In this document: positions 33,202-47,580 of the stretch, one piece after another
Numbering within the stretch: the first letter of the stretch is position 1
Layout: each line of letters starts with the position of its first letter
Source: Symsagittifera roscoffensis
Lineage: Eukaryota; Xenacoelomorpha; Acoela; Convolutidae
NCBI RefSeq assembly: GCF_963678635.1
Contig: NC_087065.1
Coordinates: 77,819,396-77,883,395 of the forward strand
DNA length: 64,000 nucleotides
Direction: 5' to 3'
Translations under genes and position numbers: made by a program
Notes under the pieces: model-generated
The model's database searches: none
Told to the model about the DNA's origin: nothing
Seen by the model: the letters and a program-made list of their open reading frames with translations, nothing else

Positions 33202-36200
33202 AAGGGGAGTATGATTTCGTGCTGGTTTTTTAAGGGGTCCTGTTTTGTGTTAACTTTTTTGTTATAATATTTGTTTGTTTTCCTTTTGTTTCGTTGATTG
33301 TGTCCTTTTCTCAAAAATCAAATAGTAGGGTGAGTTTTCTTCCCGATTTCGACTACCTTAAGAAAAACGCGTGATGAGTCAAGTGTGGTATCAGATAAAT
33401 CATTTTCTGTGGTGATTTGGATTCCAAAAAAAATCTATAAAAATGTGTAAGTGTCAAGAAAAATGGTTCGCCTTTTGGTCCCAGTTTCAAGAAATTGGTG
33501 GCAACAGTGGCTACTCAAAGTTGTTGAAATTTAAGTTGATCTTACAGCAATTTTGATGTTATTTTAGCTCGAAGCATTCTGCGTTGATTGCGCAATTCTA
33601 GGACGACGATCGAAAAAAAAATCAGATTCAGTTTACGGAATATCAAACTGTAAATTAGTTTTCTTTACAATTTACGAACTTCGACAAGAAATGAAAGCGC
33701 GATATTCAAGTTGATAACTACTTTTGTGAGAAGTGAGTGAACAGTTTCAGCTGCGCTAAATCTCAATTTTTCAATTTTTGTGATTCGATTGTAATGCGTA
33801 CCAATTTCTCCGGCTAATAGACAGAAGTTATAATACTAACTAACTGGCTTACAAAATTTCTAAATCAACAAAAAACTAAGAATAGGTTGTCAATTTCTTG
33901 ATGTTGAGAAAAGAAACGGGGGACGGTTCTCATGCTGGAGGGATCGAGTGCTTGAAAAATTTCAACCAAACAAAATCGCTAGCCGTTTCTAATGGCTAAA
34001 TGCCTTTCTCACAAAATTGAAGCCAATATTAGCAGAGAATGATAATATAATAAATATACTAGTTGCAGATATAATAAGTGCAGGTATGATAAATTTAGTT
34101 TTTTGTTTTTCCCTTTTTCGTAAATCGGTATCCTAGAAATATTGAAATTGTTCCAATGCGCCTTCGATTTAGCATTAGTTTCTTTCATCTGATTATTATA
34201 TAATCGGTCAATATTAACACTAATGGCCTGGTTTTATTGCTTACTTTGAGATTGTTGCAATTTTCCTGAGATTTTGGAATACTCAATTCTGGTTGGCTGG
34301 AAATAAGCCAAAATAAATTTCAAGCTTTCGGTCCCTCCAGCACGAGGGACGCCACCAAAAAAAACTCATTTACGAAACGGTTTCAAGTTTCAGTACTTTG
34401 TCCAGCTATCTGCACTTCTGGAAGATTCCGTCTCGAGATTTAAGTTATCTTGATAGAAATTCGGTATCTTGATAGAAATTCGGTACAATCATGTCTCTAG
34501 AAGATTTTACAGCAACTTATCTGAAATACAAATTTAATCAAAAAATAGTTTAAAATTGATTGGTTTTTTAGCTACAAAACTAGGAAAAGCTTGACAATGA
34601 GCTTTGAATAAACAGCAGGTTAAAATGCAGAAGACAACATTGAAATGATGCATGATGCAAAGTAAAAAAATCTTCGTTGGTTCGTTATTCAAAAGTATGT
34701 TTATTAGCTTAAGATCGAGAACACCATTCAACAGCAGATTGACCTTAAAATTCAGTGATGTTTATTTGGTTATTTAATACTAACAACTTTTCTATATTTT
34801 ACCAGACCGCTTTTTTTCAAAGTACCTCATCGCTTCATTGCACATTTATCTAGTAGACTCTCTTAATAGCATAAACTATTTCCTGAAATTTATATTTTAT
34901 AAAATTTTGTTAGTTCTATTTTTTAGTAATGATTTTGATTAATTGTTTTCGCAAAAGCGTTTTAGTTTTAGTTTAGTTATTTTTAAGAGTTAGTCACACT
35001 TGAGTACCTCTTGGCAAAAATGGTGATGTGGTCACAAAGCGTGGATGTAGCTCGGTGGGTTAGGCCGGCTATAGAGCATGCTCAGGACGTCCTCTCTGGT
35101 GGGTTAGGCCAGGAAGGGGAGTATGATTTCGTGCTGGTTTTTAAGGGGTCCTGTTTTGTGTTAACTTTTTTGTTATATTATTTGTTTGTTTTCCTTTTAT
35201 TTCGTTGGTTGTGTCCTTTTCTCAAAAATCAAATAGTAGGGTGATTTTTCTTCCCGGTTTCGACTACCTCAAGAAAAGCGCGTGATGAGTCAAGTGTAGT
35301 ATCAGATAAAACATTTTCTGTGGTGATTTGGATTCCAAAAAAAATCCATAAAAATGTGTAAGTGTCAAGAAAAATGGTTCGCCTTTTGGTCCCAGTTTCA
35401 AGAAATTGGTGGCAACAGTGGCTACTCAAAGTTGTTGAAATTTAAGTTGATCTTACAGCAATTTTGATGTTATTCTAGCTCGAAGCATTCTGCGTTGATT
35501 GCGCAATTTTAGGACGACAATCGAAAAACAAAATCAGATTCAGTTTACGGAATATCAAACTGTAAATTAGTTTTCTTTACAATTTACGAACTTCGACAAG
35601 AAATGAAAGCGCGATATTCAAGTTGGTAGCTACTTTTGTGAGAAGTGAGTGAACAGTTTCAGCTGCTCTAAATCTCAATTTTTCCATTTTTGTGATTCGA
35701 TTGTAATGCGTACCAATTTCTCCGGCTAATAGACAGAAGTTATAATACTAACTAACTGGCTTACAAAATTTCTAAATCAACAAAAAACTAAGAATAATTT
35801 GTCAATTTCTTGATGTTGAGAAAAGAAACGGGGGACGGTTCTCATGCTGGAGGGATCGAGTGCTTGAAAAATTTCAACCAAACAAAATCGCTAGCCGTTT
35901 CTAACGGCTTAATGCCTTTCTCACAAAATTGAAGCCAATATTAGCAGAGAATGATAATATAATAAATATACTAGTTGCAGATATAATAGGTGCAGGTATG
36001 ATAAATTTAGTTTTTTATTTTTCCCTTCGTAAATCGGTATCCTAGAAATATTGAAATTGTTCCAATGCGCCTTCGATTTAGCATTAGTTCCATTAATCTG
36101 ATTATTATATAATCGGTCAATATTAACACTAATGGCCTGGTTTTATTGCTTACTTTGAGATTGTTGCAATTTTCCTGAGATTTTTGAATACTCAATTCTG

Positions 36201-39200
36201 ATTGGCTGGAAATAAGCCAAATTAAATTTCAAGCTTTCGGTCCCTCGAGCATGAGGGAAGCCACCAAAAAAATCTCATTTACGAAACGGTTTCAAGTTTC
36301 AGTACTTTGTCCAGCTATCTGCACTTCTGGAAGATTCCGTCTCGAGATTTAAGTTATCTTGATAGAAATTCGGTATCTTGATAGAATTTCGGTACAATCG
36401 TGTCTCTAGAAGAATTTTCAGCAACTTATCTGAAATACAAATTTAACCAAAAAATAAATTAAAAATTGATTGGTTTTTCAGCTACAAAACTAGGAAAAGC
36501 TTGACAATGAGCTTTGAATAAACAGCAGGTTAAAATGCAGAAGACAACATTGAAATGATGCATGATGCAAAGTAAAAAAATCTTCGTCGGTTCGTTATTC
36601 AAAAGTATGTTTATTAGCTTAAGATCGAGAACAACATTCAACAGCAGATTGACCTTAAAATTCAGTGATGTTTATTTGGTTATTTAATACTAACAACTTT
36701 ACTTTATTTTACCAGACCGCTTTTTTTCAAAATACCTCACTCGCTTCATTGCACAGTTATCTAATAGACTCTCTTAATAGCATAAACTATTTCCTGTAAT
36801 TTACATTTTATAAAATTTTGTCAGTTCTATTTTTTAGTAATGATTTTGATTAATTGTTTTCGCAAAAGCGTTTTAGTTTTAGTTTAGTTATTTTTAAGAG
36901 TTAGTCACACTTGAGTACCTCTTGGCAAAAATGGTGATGTGGTCACAAAGCGTGGATGTAGCTCGGTGGGTTAGGCCGGCTATAGAGCATGCTCAGGACG
37001 TCCTCTCTGGTGGGTTAGGCCAGGAAGGGGAGTATGATTTCGTGCTGGTTTTTAAGGGGTCCTGTTTTGTGTTAACTTTTTTGTTATATTCTTTGTTTGT
37101 TTTCCTTTTATTTCGTTGGTTGTGTCCTTTTCTCAAAAATTAAATAGTAGGGTGATTTTTCTTCCCGGTTTCGACTACCTCAAGAAAAGCGCGTGATGAG
37201 TCAAGTGTGGTATCAGATAAAACATTTTCTGTGGTGATTTGCATTCCAAAAAAATCCATAAAAATGTGTAAGTGTCAAGAAAAATGGTTCGCCTTTTGGT
37301 CCCAGTTTCAAGAAATTGGTGGCAACAGTGGCTACTCAAAGTTGTTGAAATCTAAGTTGATTCTAGAGCAATTTTGATGTTATTTTAGCTATATTTACTG
37401 TTATACTTGCAGTTGTTTAACCCAATAATTACTCTTGAGAAAAAAAATCTTATTTTTCACTCAATAGTGGTCGAATCATTCTGCGTTGATTGCGCAATTC
37501 TAGGACGACGATCGAAAAAAAATCAGATTCAGTTTACGGTGTCTCAAACTGTAAATTAGTTTTCTTTACAATTTACGAACTTCGACAAGAAATGAAAGCG
37601 CGATATTCAAGTTGATAACTACTTTTGTGAGAAGTGAGTGAACAGTTTCAGCTGCGCTAAATCTCAATTTTTCAATTTTTGTGATTCGATTGTAATGCGT
37701 ACCAATTTCTCCGGCTAATAGACAGAAGTTATAATACTAACTAACTGGCTTACAAAGTTTCTAAATCAACAAAAAACTAAGAATAATTTGTCAATTTCTT
37801 GATGTTGAGAAAAGAAACGGGGGACGGTTCTCATGCTGGAGGGATCGAGTGCTTGAAAAATTTCAACCAAACAAAATCGCTAGCCGTTTCTAATGGCTAA
37901 ATGCCTTTCTCACAAAATTGAAGCCAATATTAGCAGAGAATGATAATATAATAAATATACTAGTTGCAGATACAACAAGTGCAGGTATGATAAATTTAGT
38001 TTTTTGTTTTTCCCTTTTTCGTAAATCGGTATCCTAGAAATATTGAAATTGTTCCAATGCGCCTTCGATTTAGCATTAGTTTCATTCATCTGATTATTAT
38101 ATAATCGGTCAATATTAACACTAATGGCCTGGTTTTATTGCTTACTTTGAGATTGTTGCAATTTTCCTGAGATTTTTGATTACTCAATTCTGATTGGCTG
38201 GAAATAAGCCAAATTAATTTCAAGCTTTCGGTCCCTCGAGCATGAGGGAAGCCACCGAAAAAAAAACTCATTTACGAAACGGTTTCAAGTTTCAGTACTT
38301 TGTCCAGCTATCTGCACTTCTGGAAGATTCCGTTTCGAGATTTAAGTTATCTTGATAGAAATTCGGTATCTTGATAGAATTTCGGTACAATCGTGTCTCT
38401 AGAAGATTTTACAGCAACTTATCTGAAATACAAATTTAACCAAAATAGTTTAAAATTGATTGGTTTTTCAGCTACAAAACTAGGAAAAGTTTGACAATGA
38501 GCTTTGAATAAACAGTAGGTTAAAATGCAGAAGACAACATTGAAATGATGCATGATGCAAAGTAAAAAAATCTTCGTTGGTTCGTTATTCAAAAGTAGGT
38601 GTATTGGCTTAAGATCGAGAACAACATTCAACAGCAGATTGACCTTAAAATTCAGTGATGTTTATTTGGTTATTTAATACTAACAACTTTTCTTTGTTTT
38701 TCAAAGTACCTCACTCACTTCATTGCACAGTTATCTAATAGACTCTCTTAATAGCATAAAATATTTCCTGTAATTTACATTTTATAAAATTTTGGTAGTT
38801 CTTTTTTGTATTAATGATTTGGATTAATTGTTTTCGCAAAAGCGTTTTAGTTTTAGTTTAGTTATTTTTAAGAAATACTCACACTTGAGTACCTCTTGGC
38901 AAAAATAGTGATGTGATCACAAAGCGTAGATGTAGCTCGGTGGGTTAGGCCGGCTATAGAGCATTCTCAAGACGTCCTCTCTGGTGGGTTCGGCCAGGAA
39001 GGGGAGTATGATTTCGTGCTGGTTGTTTAAGGGGTCCTGTTTTGTGTTAACTTTTTTGTTATAATATTTGTTTGTTTTCCTTTTGTTTCGTTGGTTGTGT
39101 CCTTTTCTCAAAAATCAAATAGTAGGGTGAATTTTCTTCCCGATTTCGACTACCTCAAGAAAAACGCGTGATGAGTCAAGTGTGGTATCAGATAAAACAT

Positions 39201-42200
39201 TTTCTGTGGTGATTTTGATTCCAAAAAAAATCCATAAAAATGTGTAAGTGTCAAGAAAAATGGTTCGCCTTTTGGTCCCAGTTTCAAGAAATTGGTGGCA
39301 ACAGTGGCTACTCAAAGTTGTTGAAATTTAAGTTGATCTTACAGCAATTTTGATGTTATTTTAGCTCGAAGCATTCTGCGTTGATTGCGCAATTCTAGGA
39401 CGACGATCGAAAAAAAAAATCAGATTCAGTTTACGGAATATCAAACTGTAAATCAGTTTTCTTTAAAATTTACGAACTTCGACAAGAAATGAAAGCACGA
39501 TATTCAAGTTGGTAACTACTTTTGTGAAAAGTGAGTGAACAGTTTCAGCTGCGCTAAATCTCAATTTTTCAATTTTTGTGATTCGATTGTAATGCGTACC
39601 AAACTCTCCGGCTAATAGACAGAAGTTATAATACTAACTAACTGGCTTACAAAATTTCTAAATCAACAAAAAACTAAGAATAATTTGTCAATTTCTTGAT
39701 GTTAAGAAAAGAAACGGGGGACGGTTCTCATGCTGGAGGGATCGAGTGCTTGAAAAATTTCAACCAAACAAAATCGCTAGCCGTTTCTAATGGCTAAATG
39801 CCTTTCTCACAAAATTGAAGCCAATATTTGCAGAAAATGATAATATAATAAATATACTAGTTGCAGATATAATAAGTGCAGGTATGATAAAATTAGTTTT
39901 TTGTTTTTCCCTTTTTCGTAAATCGGTATCCTAGAAATATTGAAATTGTTCCAATACGCCTTCGATTTAGCATTAGTTTCATTCATCTGATTATTATATA
40001 ATCGGTCAATATTAACACTAATGGCCTGGTTTTATTGCTTACTTTGAGATTGTTGCAATTTATCTGAGATTTTTGAATACTCAATTCTGATTGGCTGGAA
40101 ATAAGCCAAAATAAATTTCAAGCTTTCGGACCCTCCAGCACGAGGGACGCCACCAAAAAAAACTCATTTACGAAACGGTTTCAAGTTTCAGTACTTTGTC
40201 CAGCTATCTGCACTTCTGGAAGATTCCGTCTCGAGATTTAAGTTATCTTGATAGAAATTCGGTATCTTGATAGAAATTGGGTACAATCATGTCTCTAGAA
40301 GATTTTACAGCAACTTATCTGAAAATACAAATTTAATCAAAAAATAGTTTAAAATTGATTGGTTTTTCAGCTACAAAACTAGGAAAAGCTTGACAATGAG
40401 CTTTGAATAAACAGCAGGTTAAAATGCAGAAGACAACATTGAAATGAAGCATGATGCAAAATAAAAAAATCTTCGTTGGTTCGTTATTCAAAAGTATGTT
40501 TATTAGCTTAAGATCGAGAACAACATTCAACAGCAGATTGACCTTAAAATTCAGTGATGTTTATTTGTTTATTTAATACTAACAACTTTTCTTTATTTTA
40601 CCAGACCGCTTTTTTTTCAAAGTACCTCACTCGCTTCATTGCACAGTTATCTAACAGACTCTCTTAATAGCATAAACTATTTCCTGTAATTTACATTTTA
40701 TAAAATTTTGTTAGTTCTATTTTTTAGCAATGATTTTGATTAATTGTTTTCGCAAAAGCGTTTTAGTTTTAGTTTAGTTATTTTTAAGAGTTAGTCACAC
40801 TTGAGTACCTCTTGGCAAAAATGGTGATGTGGTCACAAAGCGTGGATGTAGCTCGGTGGGTTAGGCCGGCTATAGAGCATGCTCAGGACGTCCTCTCTGG
40901 TGGGTTAGGCCAGGAAGGGGAGTATGATTTCGTGCTGGTTTTTAAGGGGTCCTGTTTTGTGTTAAATTTTTTGTTATATTATTTATTTGTTTTCTTTTTA
41001 TTTGGTTGGTTGTGTCCTTTTCTCAAAAATCAAATAGTAGGGTGGTTTTTCTTCCTGGTTTCGACTACCTCAAGAAAAGCGCGTGATGAGTCAAGTGTGG
41101 TATCAGATAAAACATTTTCTGTGGTGATTTGGATTCCAAAAAAAAATCCATAAAAATGTGTAAGTGTCAAGAAAAATGGTTCGCCTTTTGGCCCCAGTTT
41201 CAAAAAATTGGTGGTAACAGTGGCTACTCAAAGTTGTTGAAATTTAAGTTGATCTTACAGCAATTTTGATGTTATTTTAGCTATATTTACTGTTATACTT
41301 GCAGTTGTTTAACCCATTAATTACTCTTGAGAAAAAAAAAATTATTTTTCACTCAATAGTGGTCGAAGAATTCTGCGTTGATTGCGCAATTCTAGGACGA
41401 CGATCGAAAAAAAAATCTGATTCAGTTTACGGAGTATCAAACTGTAAATTAGTTTTCTTTACAATTTACGAACGTAGACAAGAAATGAAAGCACGAGATT
41501 CAAGTTGGTAACTACTTTTGTGAGAATTGAGTAAACAGTTTCAGCTGCGCTAAATTTCAATTTTTCAATTTTTGTGATTCGATTGTAATGCGTAGCAATT
41601 TTTCCGGCTAAAAGACAGAAGTTATAACACTAAATAACTGGCCTACAAATTTTCTAAATCAACAAAAGACTAAGAATAATTTGTCAATTTCTTGATGTTG
41701 AGAAAAGAAACGGGGGACGGTTCTCAAGTTGGAGGGATCGAGGGCTTGAAAATTTTCAACCAATCAAAATCGCTAGCCGTTTCTAATGGCTAAATGCCTT
41801 TCTCACAAAATTGAAGTCAATATTAGCAGAGAATGATAATATAATAAATATACTAGTTGCAGATATAATAGGTGCAGGTATGATAAAATTAGTTTTTTGT
41901 TTTTCCCTTTTTCGTAAATCGGTATCCTAGAAATATTGAAATTGTTCCAATGCGCCTTCGATTTAGCATTAGTTCCATTCATCTGGTTATTATATAATCG
42001 GTCAATATTAACACTAATGGCCTGGTTTTATTGCTTATTTTGAGATTGTTGCAATTTTCCTGAGATTTTTGAATACTCAATTCTGATTGGCTGGAAATAA
42101 ACCAAATTAAATTTCAAGCTTTCGGTCCCTCCAGCACGAGGGTCGCCTACAAAAAAATTCATTTACGAAACGGTTTTAAGTTTCAGTACTTTGTCCAGCT

Positions 42201-44597
42201 ATCTGCACTTCTGGAAGATTCCGTCTCGAGATTTAAGTTATCTTGATAGAAATTCGGTATCTTGATAGAAATTCGGTACAATCATGTCTCTAGACGATTT
42301 TACAGCAACTTATCTGAAAATACAAATTTAATCAAAAAATAGTTTAAAATTGATTGGTTTTTCAGCTACAAAACTAGGAAAAGCTTGACAATGAGATTTG
42401 AATAAACAGCAGGTTAAAATGCAGAAGACAACATTGAAATGATGCATGATGCAAAATAAAAAAATCTTCGTTGGTTCGTTATTCAAAAGTATGTTTATTA
42501 GCTTAAGATCGAGAACAACATTCAACAGCAGATTGACCTTAAAATTCAGTGACGTTTATTTGGTTATTTAATACTAACAACTTTTCTTTATTTTACCAGA
42601 CCGCTTTTTTTCAAAGTACCTCACTCGCTTCATTGCACAGTTATCTAATAGACTCTCTTAATAGCATAAACTATTTCCTGTAATTTACATTTTATAAAAT
42701 TTTGTTAGTTCTATTTTTTAGCAATGATTTTGATTTAGTTTTAGTTTTAGTTTTAGTTTAGTTATTTTTAAGAGTTAGTCACACATGAGTACCTCTTGGC
42801 AAAAATGGTGATGTGGTCACAAAGCGTGGATGTAGCTCGGTGGGTTAGGCCGGCTATAGAGCATGCTCAGGACGTCCTCTCTGGTGGGTATGATGGGAGT
42901 ATGATTTCGGGCTGGTTATTTCGTTGGTTGTGTCCTTTTCTCAAAAATCAAATAGTAGGGTGATTTTTCTTCCCGGTTTCGACTACCTCAAGAAAAGCGC
43001 GTGATGAGTCAAGTGTGGTATCAGATAAAACATTTTTGTGGTGATTTGGATTCCAAAAAAAAATCCATAAAAATGTGTAAGTGTCAAGAAAAATGGTTCG
43101 CCTTTTGGTCCCAGTTTCAAAAAATTGATGGTAACAGTGGCTACTCAAAGTTGTTGAAATTTAAGTTGATCTTACAGCAATTTTGACGTTATTTTAGCTA
43201 TATTTACTGTTATACTTGCAGTTGTTTAACCCATTAATTACTCTTGAGAAAAAAAAATATTTTTCACTCAATAGTGGTCGAAGCATTCTGCGTTGATTGC
43301 GCAATTCTAGGACGACGATCGAAAAAAAAATCTGATTCAGTTTACGAAGTATCAAACAGTAAATTAGTTTTCTTTACAATTTACGAACTTAGACAAGAAA
43401 TGAAAGCACGAGATTCAAGTTGGTAACTACTTTTGTGAGAAGTGAGTAAACAGTTTCAGCTGCGCTAAATCTCAATTTTTCAATTTTTGTGATTCGATTG
43501 TAATGCGTACCAATTTCTCCGGCTAATAGACAGAAGTTATAACACTAAATAACAACTGGCCTACAAAATTTCTAAATCAACAAAAGACTTAGAATAATTT
43601 GTCAATTTCTTGATGTTGAGAAAAGAAACGGGGGACGGTTCTCAAGTTGGAGGGATCGAGTGCTTGAAAAATTTCAACCAATCAAAATCGCTAGCCGTTT
43701 CTAATGGCTAAATGCCTTTCTCACAAAATTGAAGTCAATATTAGCAGAGAATGATAATATAATAAATATACTAGTTGCAGATATAATAGGTGCAGGTATG
43801 ATAAATTTAGTTTTTTATTTTTCCCTTCGTAAATCGGTATCCTAGAAATATTGAAATTGTTCCAATGCGCCTTCGATTTAGCATTAGTTCCATTAATCTG
43901 ATTATTATATAATCGGTCAATATTAACACTAATGGCCTGGTTTTATTGCTTACTTTGAGATTGTTGCAATTTTCCTGAAATTTTTGAATACTCAATTCTG
44001 ATTGGCTGGAAATAAACCAAATTAAATTTCAAGCTTTCGGTCACTCGAGCACAAGGGACGCCTACAAAAAAATTCATTTACGAAACGGTTTCAAGTTTCA
44101 GTACTTTGTCCAGCTATCTGCACTTCTGGAAGATTCCGTCTCGAGATTTAAGTTATCTTGATAGAAATTCGGTATCTTGATAGAATTTCGGTACAATCAT
44201 GTCCCTAGAAGATTTTACAGCAACTTATCTGAACTACAAATTTAACCAAAAATAGTTTAAAATTGATTGGTTTTTCAGCTACAAAACTAGGAAAAGTTTG
44301 ACAATGAGCTTTGAATAAAGAGCAGGTTAAAATGCAGAAGACAACATTGAAATGATGCATGATGCAAAGTAAAAAAATCTTCGTTGGTTTGTTTTTCAAA
44401 AGTATGTTTATTAGCTTAAGATCGAGAACAACATTAAAGAGCAGATTGACCTTAAAATTCAGTGACGTTTATTTGGTTATTTAATACTAACAACTTTTCT
44501 TTATTTTACCAGACCCCTTTTTTTCAAAGTACCTCACTCGCTTCATTGCACAGTTATCTAATAGACTCTCTTAAAAGCATAAACTATTTCCTGTAAT

Positions 44598-45311
44598 TTA
44601 AAATTTTCCTAGCTTATTTTCTATTGTATTCTGTTTTAAGAGCATCAATACAACGGTTTTTGCCAATACATCCATTGTCTGTATTTGTAAGGCCAGCACT
44701 AGTGCTCAACCTAGCTAAGTAGCTAAAGAGCCCAGTGGTTCATGTGCTGTATTTGAGAAAAAACTAAAACTCTCCCGTGTAGATTTAAAAAAATAACTCA
44801 GGTAAACTTTAAATACTGTTCTAATTAAGCAATCTTTAAATAAGAAGTTAAATTTTTTGAGATGTTTCTTGTTTTTCTTTCATTGTGTATGCGATTTGAA
44901 ACTTCTAGAGTTTAACAAATTTTACTAATTTCATTCTTTTTTAATTTATTAGTTGAATAAAAAAATTGAGCGAATTGAATTCGCTAAATTATTACCTTTT
45001 CAACGTTATGAACAATACATTTCTTTCAACGTAAGGAATTAAGTTTTTACTGGATGATGTTATTTGAAAACTAAACGTATTCTGACTGTGGGAATTTGTA
45101 CACGATTCTTATTCAAAAATACAGCATATACAAATCGCAAACTAATTGAATTTCAAACTAAGATACAAAAAGTTTTATTTTAAACGAAAAAAAATTGCAT
45201 AAAGACAAAAGCCAAAAATTGCTCAAAAACCATCATTTTCTCTCTAGCTTTTCGGATCATTTTTTGCGGACTGCTGTTGGTTATTTCTGTGACAACGTCA
45301 GTTGTATTAGC
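44598..45311. other. AT-rich spacer between the two tandem arrays
   Basis: The sequence leaves the 1.9-kb unit at about 44597 and joins the 741-bp array at about 45312. It is AT-rich and apparently single-copy in this window. I see no gene. Confidence 0.5.
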
Positions 45312-47580
45312 TACTTTTATATTAATCAAATTTACAGAAAAACAAGGATAGCCGGTTACTGTGCTAGTAGCACAGAATGTTCCGGTCATAGTCTTGAAAA
45401 ATACAAAAAACTAAATTTTTCAAATTAGTGTCGTTCGTTTTTTTTCTGCGTGGTGTGATAAAAAGATCTGAATTAAAGAATAGAACTTGGGCATAATTGA
45501 CAATCCTAGTAAAATAAGCTAATTGGAAAATACTTTTTTAAAGAAAAATATCTAGACAAAAACAAAAAAATTTTTAAGTTTTTGGTTCACAAACTGGCGC
45601 TAACAAACTACAAAAATTAACTTTAATTGCTCAAAATTTGATTTTTTTTGGCTTAAGTTAAGCATAACTAATCTGTAGAAAGTCTGCCTAGCCTCAACTT
45701 ATTCGCAAAAATTTCAAACTGGTTTTTCTCAACACTGAAAAAATTATATTCAAAATTTTTTCAATTCATTTGAATCACAATTGAAAGAGATTTAATATGA
45801 ATTATCACTCGACCCATTCCAATGACTATTTATGGTACCTGATTTTGCTTAGGAAAAAGCTAAAACGCACCCGAATACAAAATTCCTCCCCATTTTTCAA
45901 ATGGTCAGATCAAATATTTTGAGCTGAAATGGCTTACGAATAGAGTGAAAAGAAAAACATAATGTAAAATTTTAAGACCTGAATTAATGATATAAATCTG
46001 AAAACAAGACGTATTTAATTAAAACAAGGACAGCTGGTTACTGTGCCAAAAACGCTTTTATATTAATCAAAATTACAGAAAAACAAGGATAGCCGGTTAC
46101 TGTGCTAGTAGCACAGAATACTCCGGTCATAGTCTTGAAAAATACAAAAAACTAATTTTTTCAAATTAGTGTCGTTCGTTTTTTTCTGCGTGGTGTGATA
46201 AAAAGATCTGAGTTAAAGAATAGAACTTGGGCATAATTGACAATCCTAGTAAAATAAGCTAATTGGAAAATACTTTTTTTTAGAAAAATATCTACACAAA
46301 AACAAAAAAAAATTTTAAGTTTTTGGTTCACAAAATGGCGCTAACAAACTACAAAAATCAACTTTAATTGCTCAAAATCTGATTTTTTCTGGCTTAAATT
46401 AAGCATAACTAATCTGTAGAAAGCCTGCCTAGCCTCAACTTATTAGCAAAAATTTCAAACTGGTTTTTCTCAACACTGAAAAAAATATATTCAAAATTTT
46501 TTCATTTCATTTGAATCACAATTGAAAGAGATTTAATATGAATTATCACTCGACCCATTCCAATGACTATTTATTGTACCTGATTTTGCTTAGAAAAAAG
46601 CTAAAACGCACCCGAATACAAAATTCTTCCCCATTTTTCAAATGGTCAGATCAAATATTCTGAGCTGAAATGGCTTACGAATAGTGTGAAAAGAAAAACA
46701 TAATGTAAAATTTTAAGACCTGAATTAATGATATAAATCTGAAAACCAGACGTATTTAATTAAAAGAAGGACAGCTGGTTACTGTGCTAAAAGCGCTTTC
46801 ATGTTAATCAAAATTACAGAAAAACAAGGATAGCCGGTTACTGTGCTAGTAGCACAGAATGTTCCGGTCATAGTCTTGAAAAATACAAAACATTATATTT
46901 TTCAAAATAGTGTTGTTCGTTTTTTTCTGCGTGGTGTGATAAAAAGATCTGAATTAAAGAATAGAACTTGGGCTTAATTGACAATCCTAGTAAAATAAGC
47001 TAATTGGAAAATACTTTTTTGTAGAAAAATATCTAGACAAAAACAAAAAATTTTTAAAAAGTTTTTGGTTCACAAACTGGCGCTAACAAACTACAAAAAA
47101 TTAAATTTAATAGCTCAAAATCTGATTTTTTTTGGCTTAAGTTAACATTAACTAATTTGTAGAAAGCCTGCCTAGCCTCAACTTATTAGCAAAAATTTCA
47201 AACTGGTTTTTCTCAACACTGAAAAAATTATATATACAAAATTTTTTCATTTCATTTGAATCACAATTGAAAGAGATTTAATATGAATTATCACTCGACC
47301 CATTCCAATGACTATTTATGGTACCTGATTTTGCTTAGAAAAAAGCTAAAACGCACCCGAATACAAAATTCTTCCCCATTTTTCAAATGGTCAGATCAAA
47401 TATTCTGAGCTGAAATGGCTTACGAATAGTGTGAAAAGAAAAACATAATGTAAAATTTTAAGACCTGAATTAATGATATAAATCTGAAAACTAGACGTAT
47501 TTAATTAAAACAAGGACAGCTGGTTACTGTGCTAAAAGCGCTTTTATATTAATCAAAATTACAGAAAAACAAGGATAGCC
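45312..47580. repeat. Tandem array of 741-bp units, cut off by the assembly gap
   Basis: ACAAGGATAGCCGGTTACTG recurs at 45342, 46083, 46824 and (cut) 47569, spacings 741, 741 and 745 bp. Each unit also has a second, weaker version of this phrase (ACAAGGACAGCTGGTTACTG) about 60-70 bp before it, so the unit has an internal duplication. GTGCTAGTAGCAC is a small palindrome in the unit. Three units are complete and the fourth enters the N run, so the true copy number is unknown. Confidence 0.92.

Larger units (their letters stand above)
31328..44597. repeat. Tandem array of about seven 1.9-2.0 kb units
   Basis: The marker GTAGGGTGA (GTAGGGTGG in one unit) recurs at 31331, 33325, 35236, 37147, 39122, 41037 and 42955. 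The spacings are 1994, 1911, 1911, 1975, 1915 and 1918 bp. The seventh unit stops after about 1.64 kb at 44597. Units are highly similar along their length. Units 1, 4, 6 and 7 carry an extra ~80 bp (ATATTTACTGTTATACTTGC and following) missing from units 2, 3 and 5. Each unit holds a nested inverted-repeat element and, except the truncated last one, an A-box-like segment. Open frames of 60-77 codons recur on both strands but differ by indels and stops and are not convincing genes. Confidence 0.92.

Noticed and set aside
33130-33210. A true tRNA gene in each array unit
   Set aside because: The D-loop would be about 20 bases, the anticodon arm is not defined, and the acceptor stem does not close. 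Only the promoter-like boxes are plausible.
31328-44597. Recurring 60-77-codon frames on both strands of the 1.9-kb array as a gene family
   Set aside because: Starts and ends shift between units because of indels, lengths vary with stops, and composition is that of AT-rich noise (Phe/Leu/Lys-rich).
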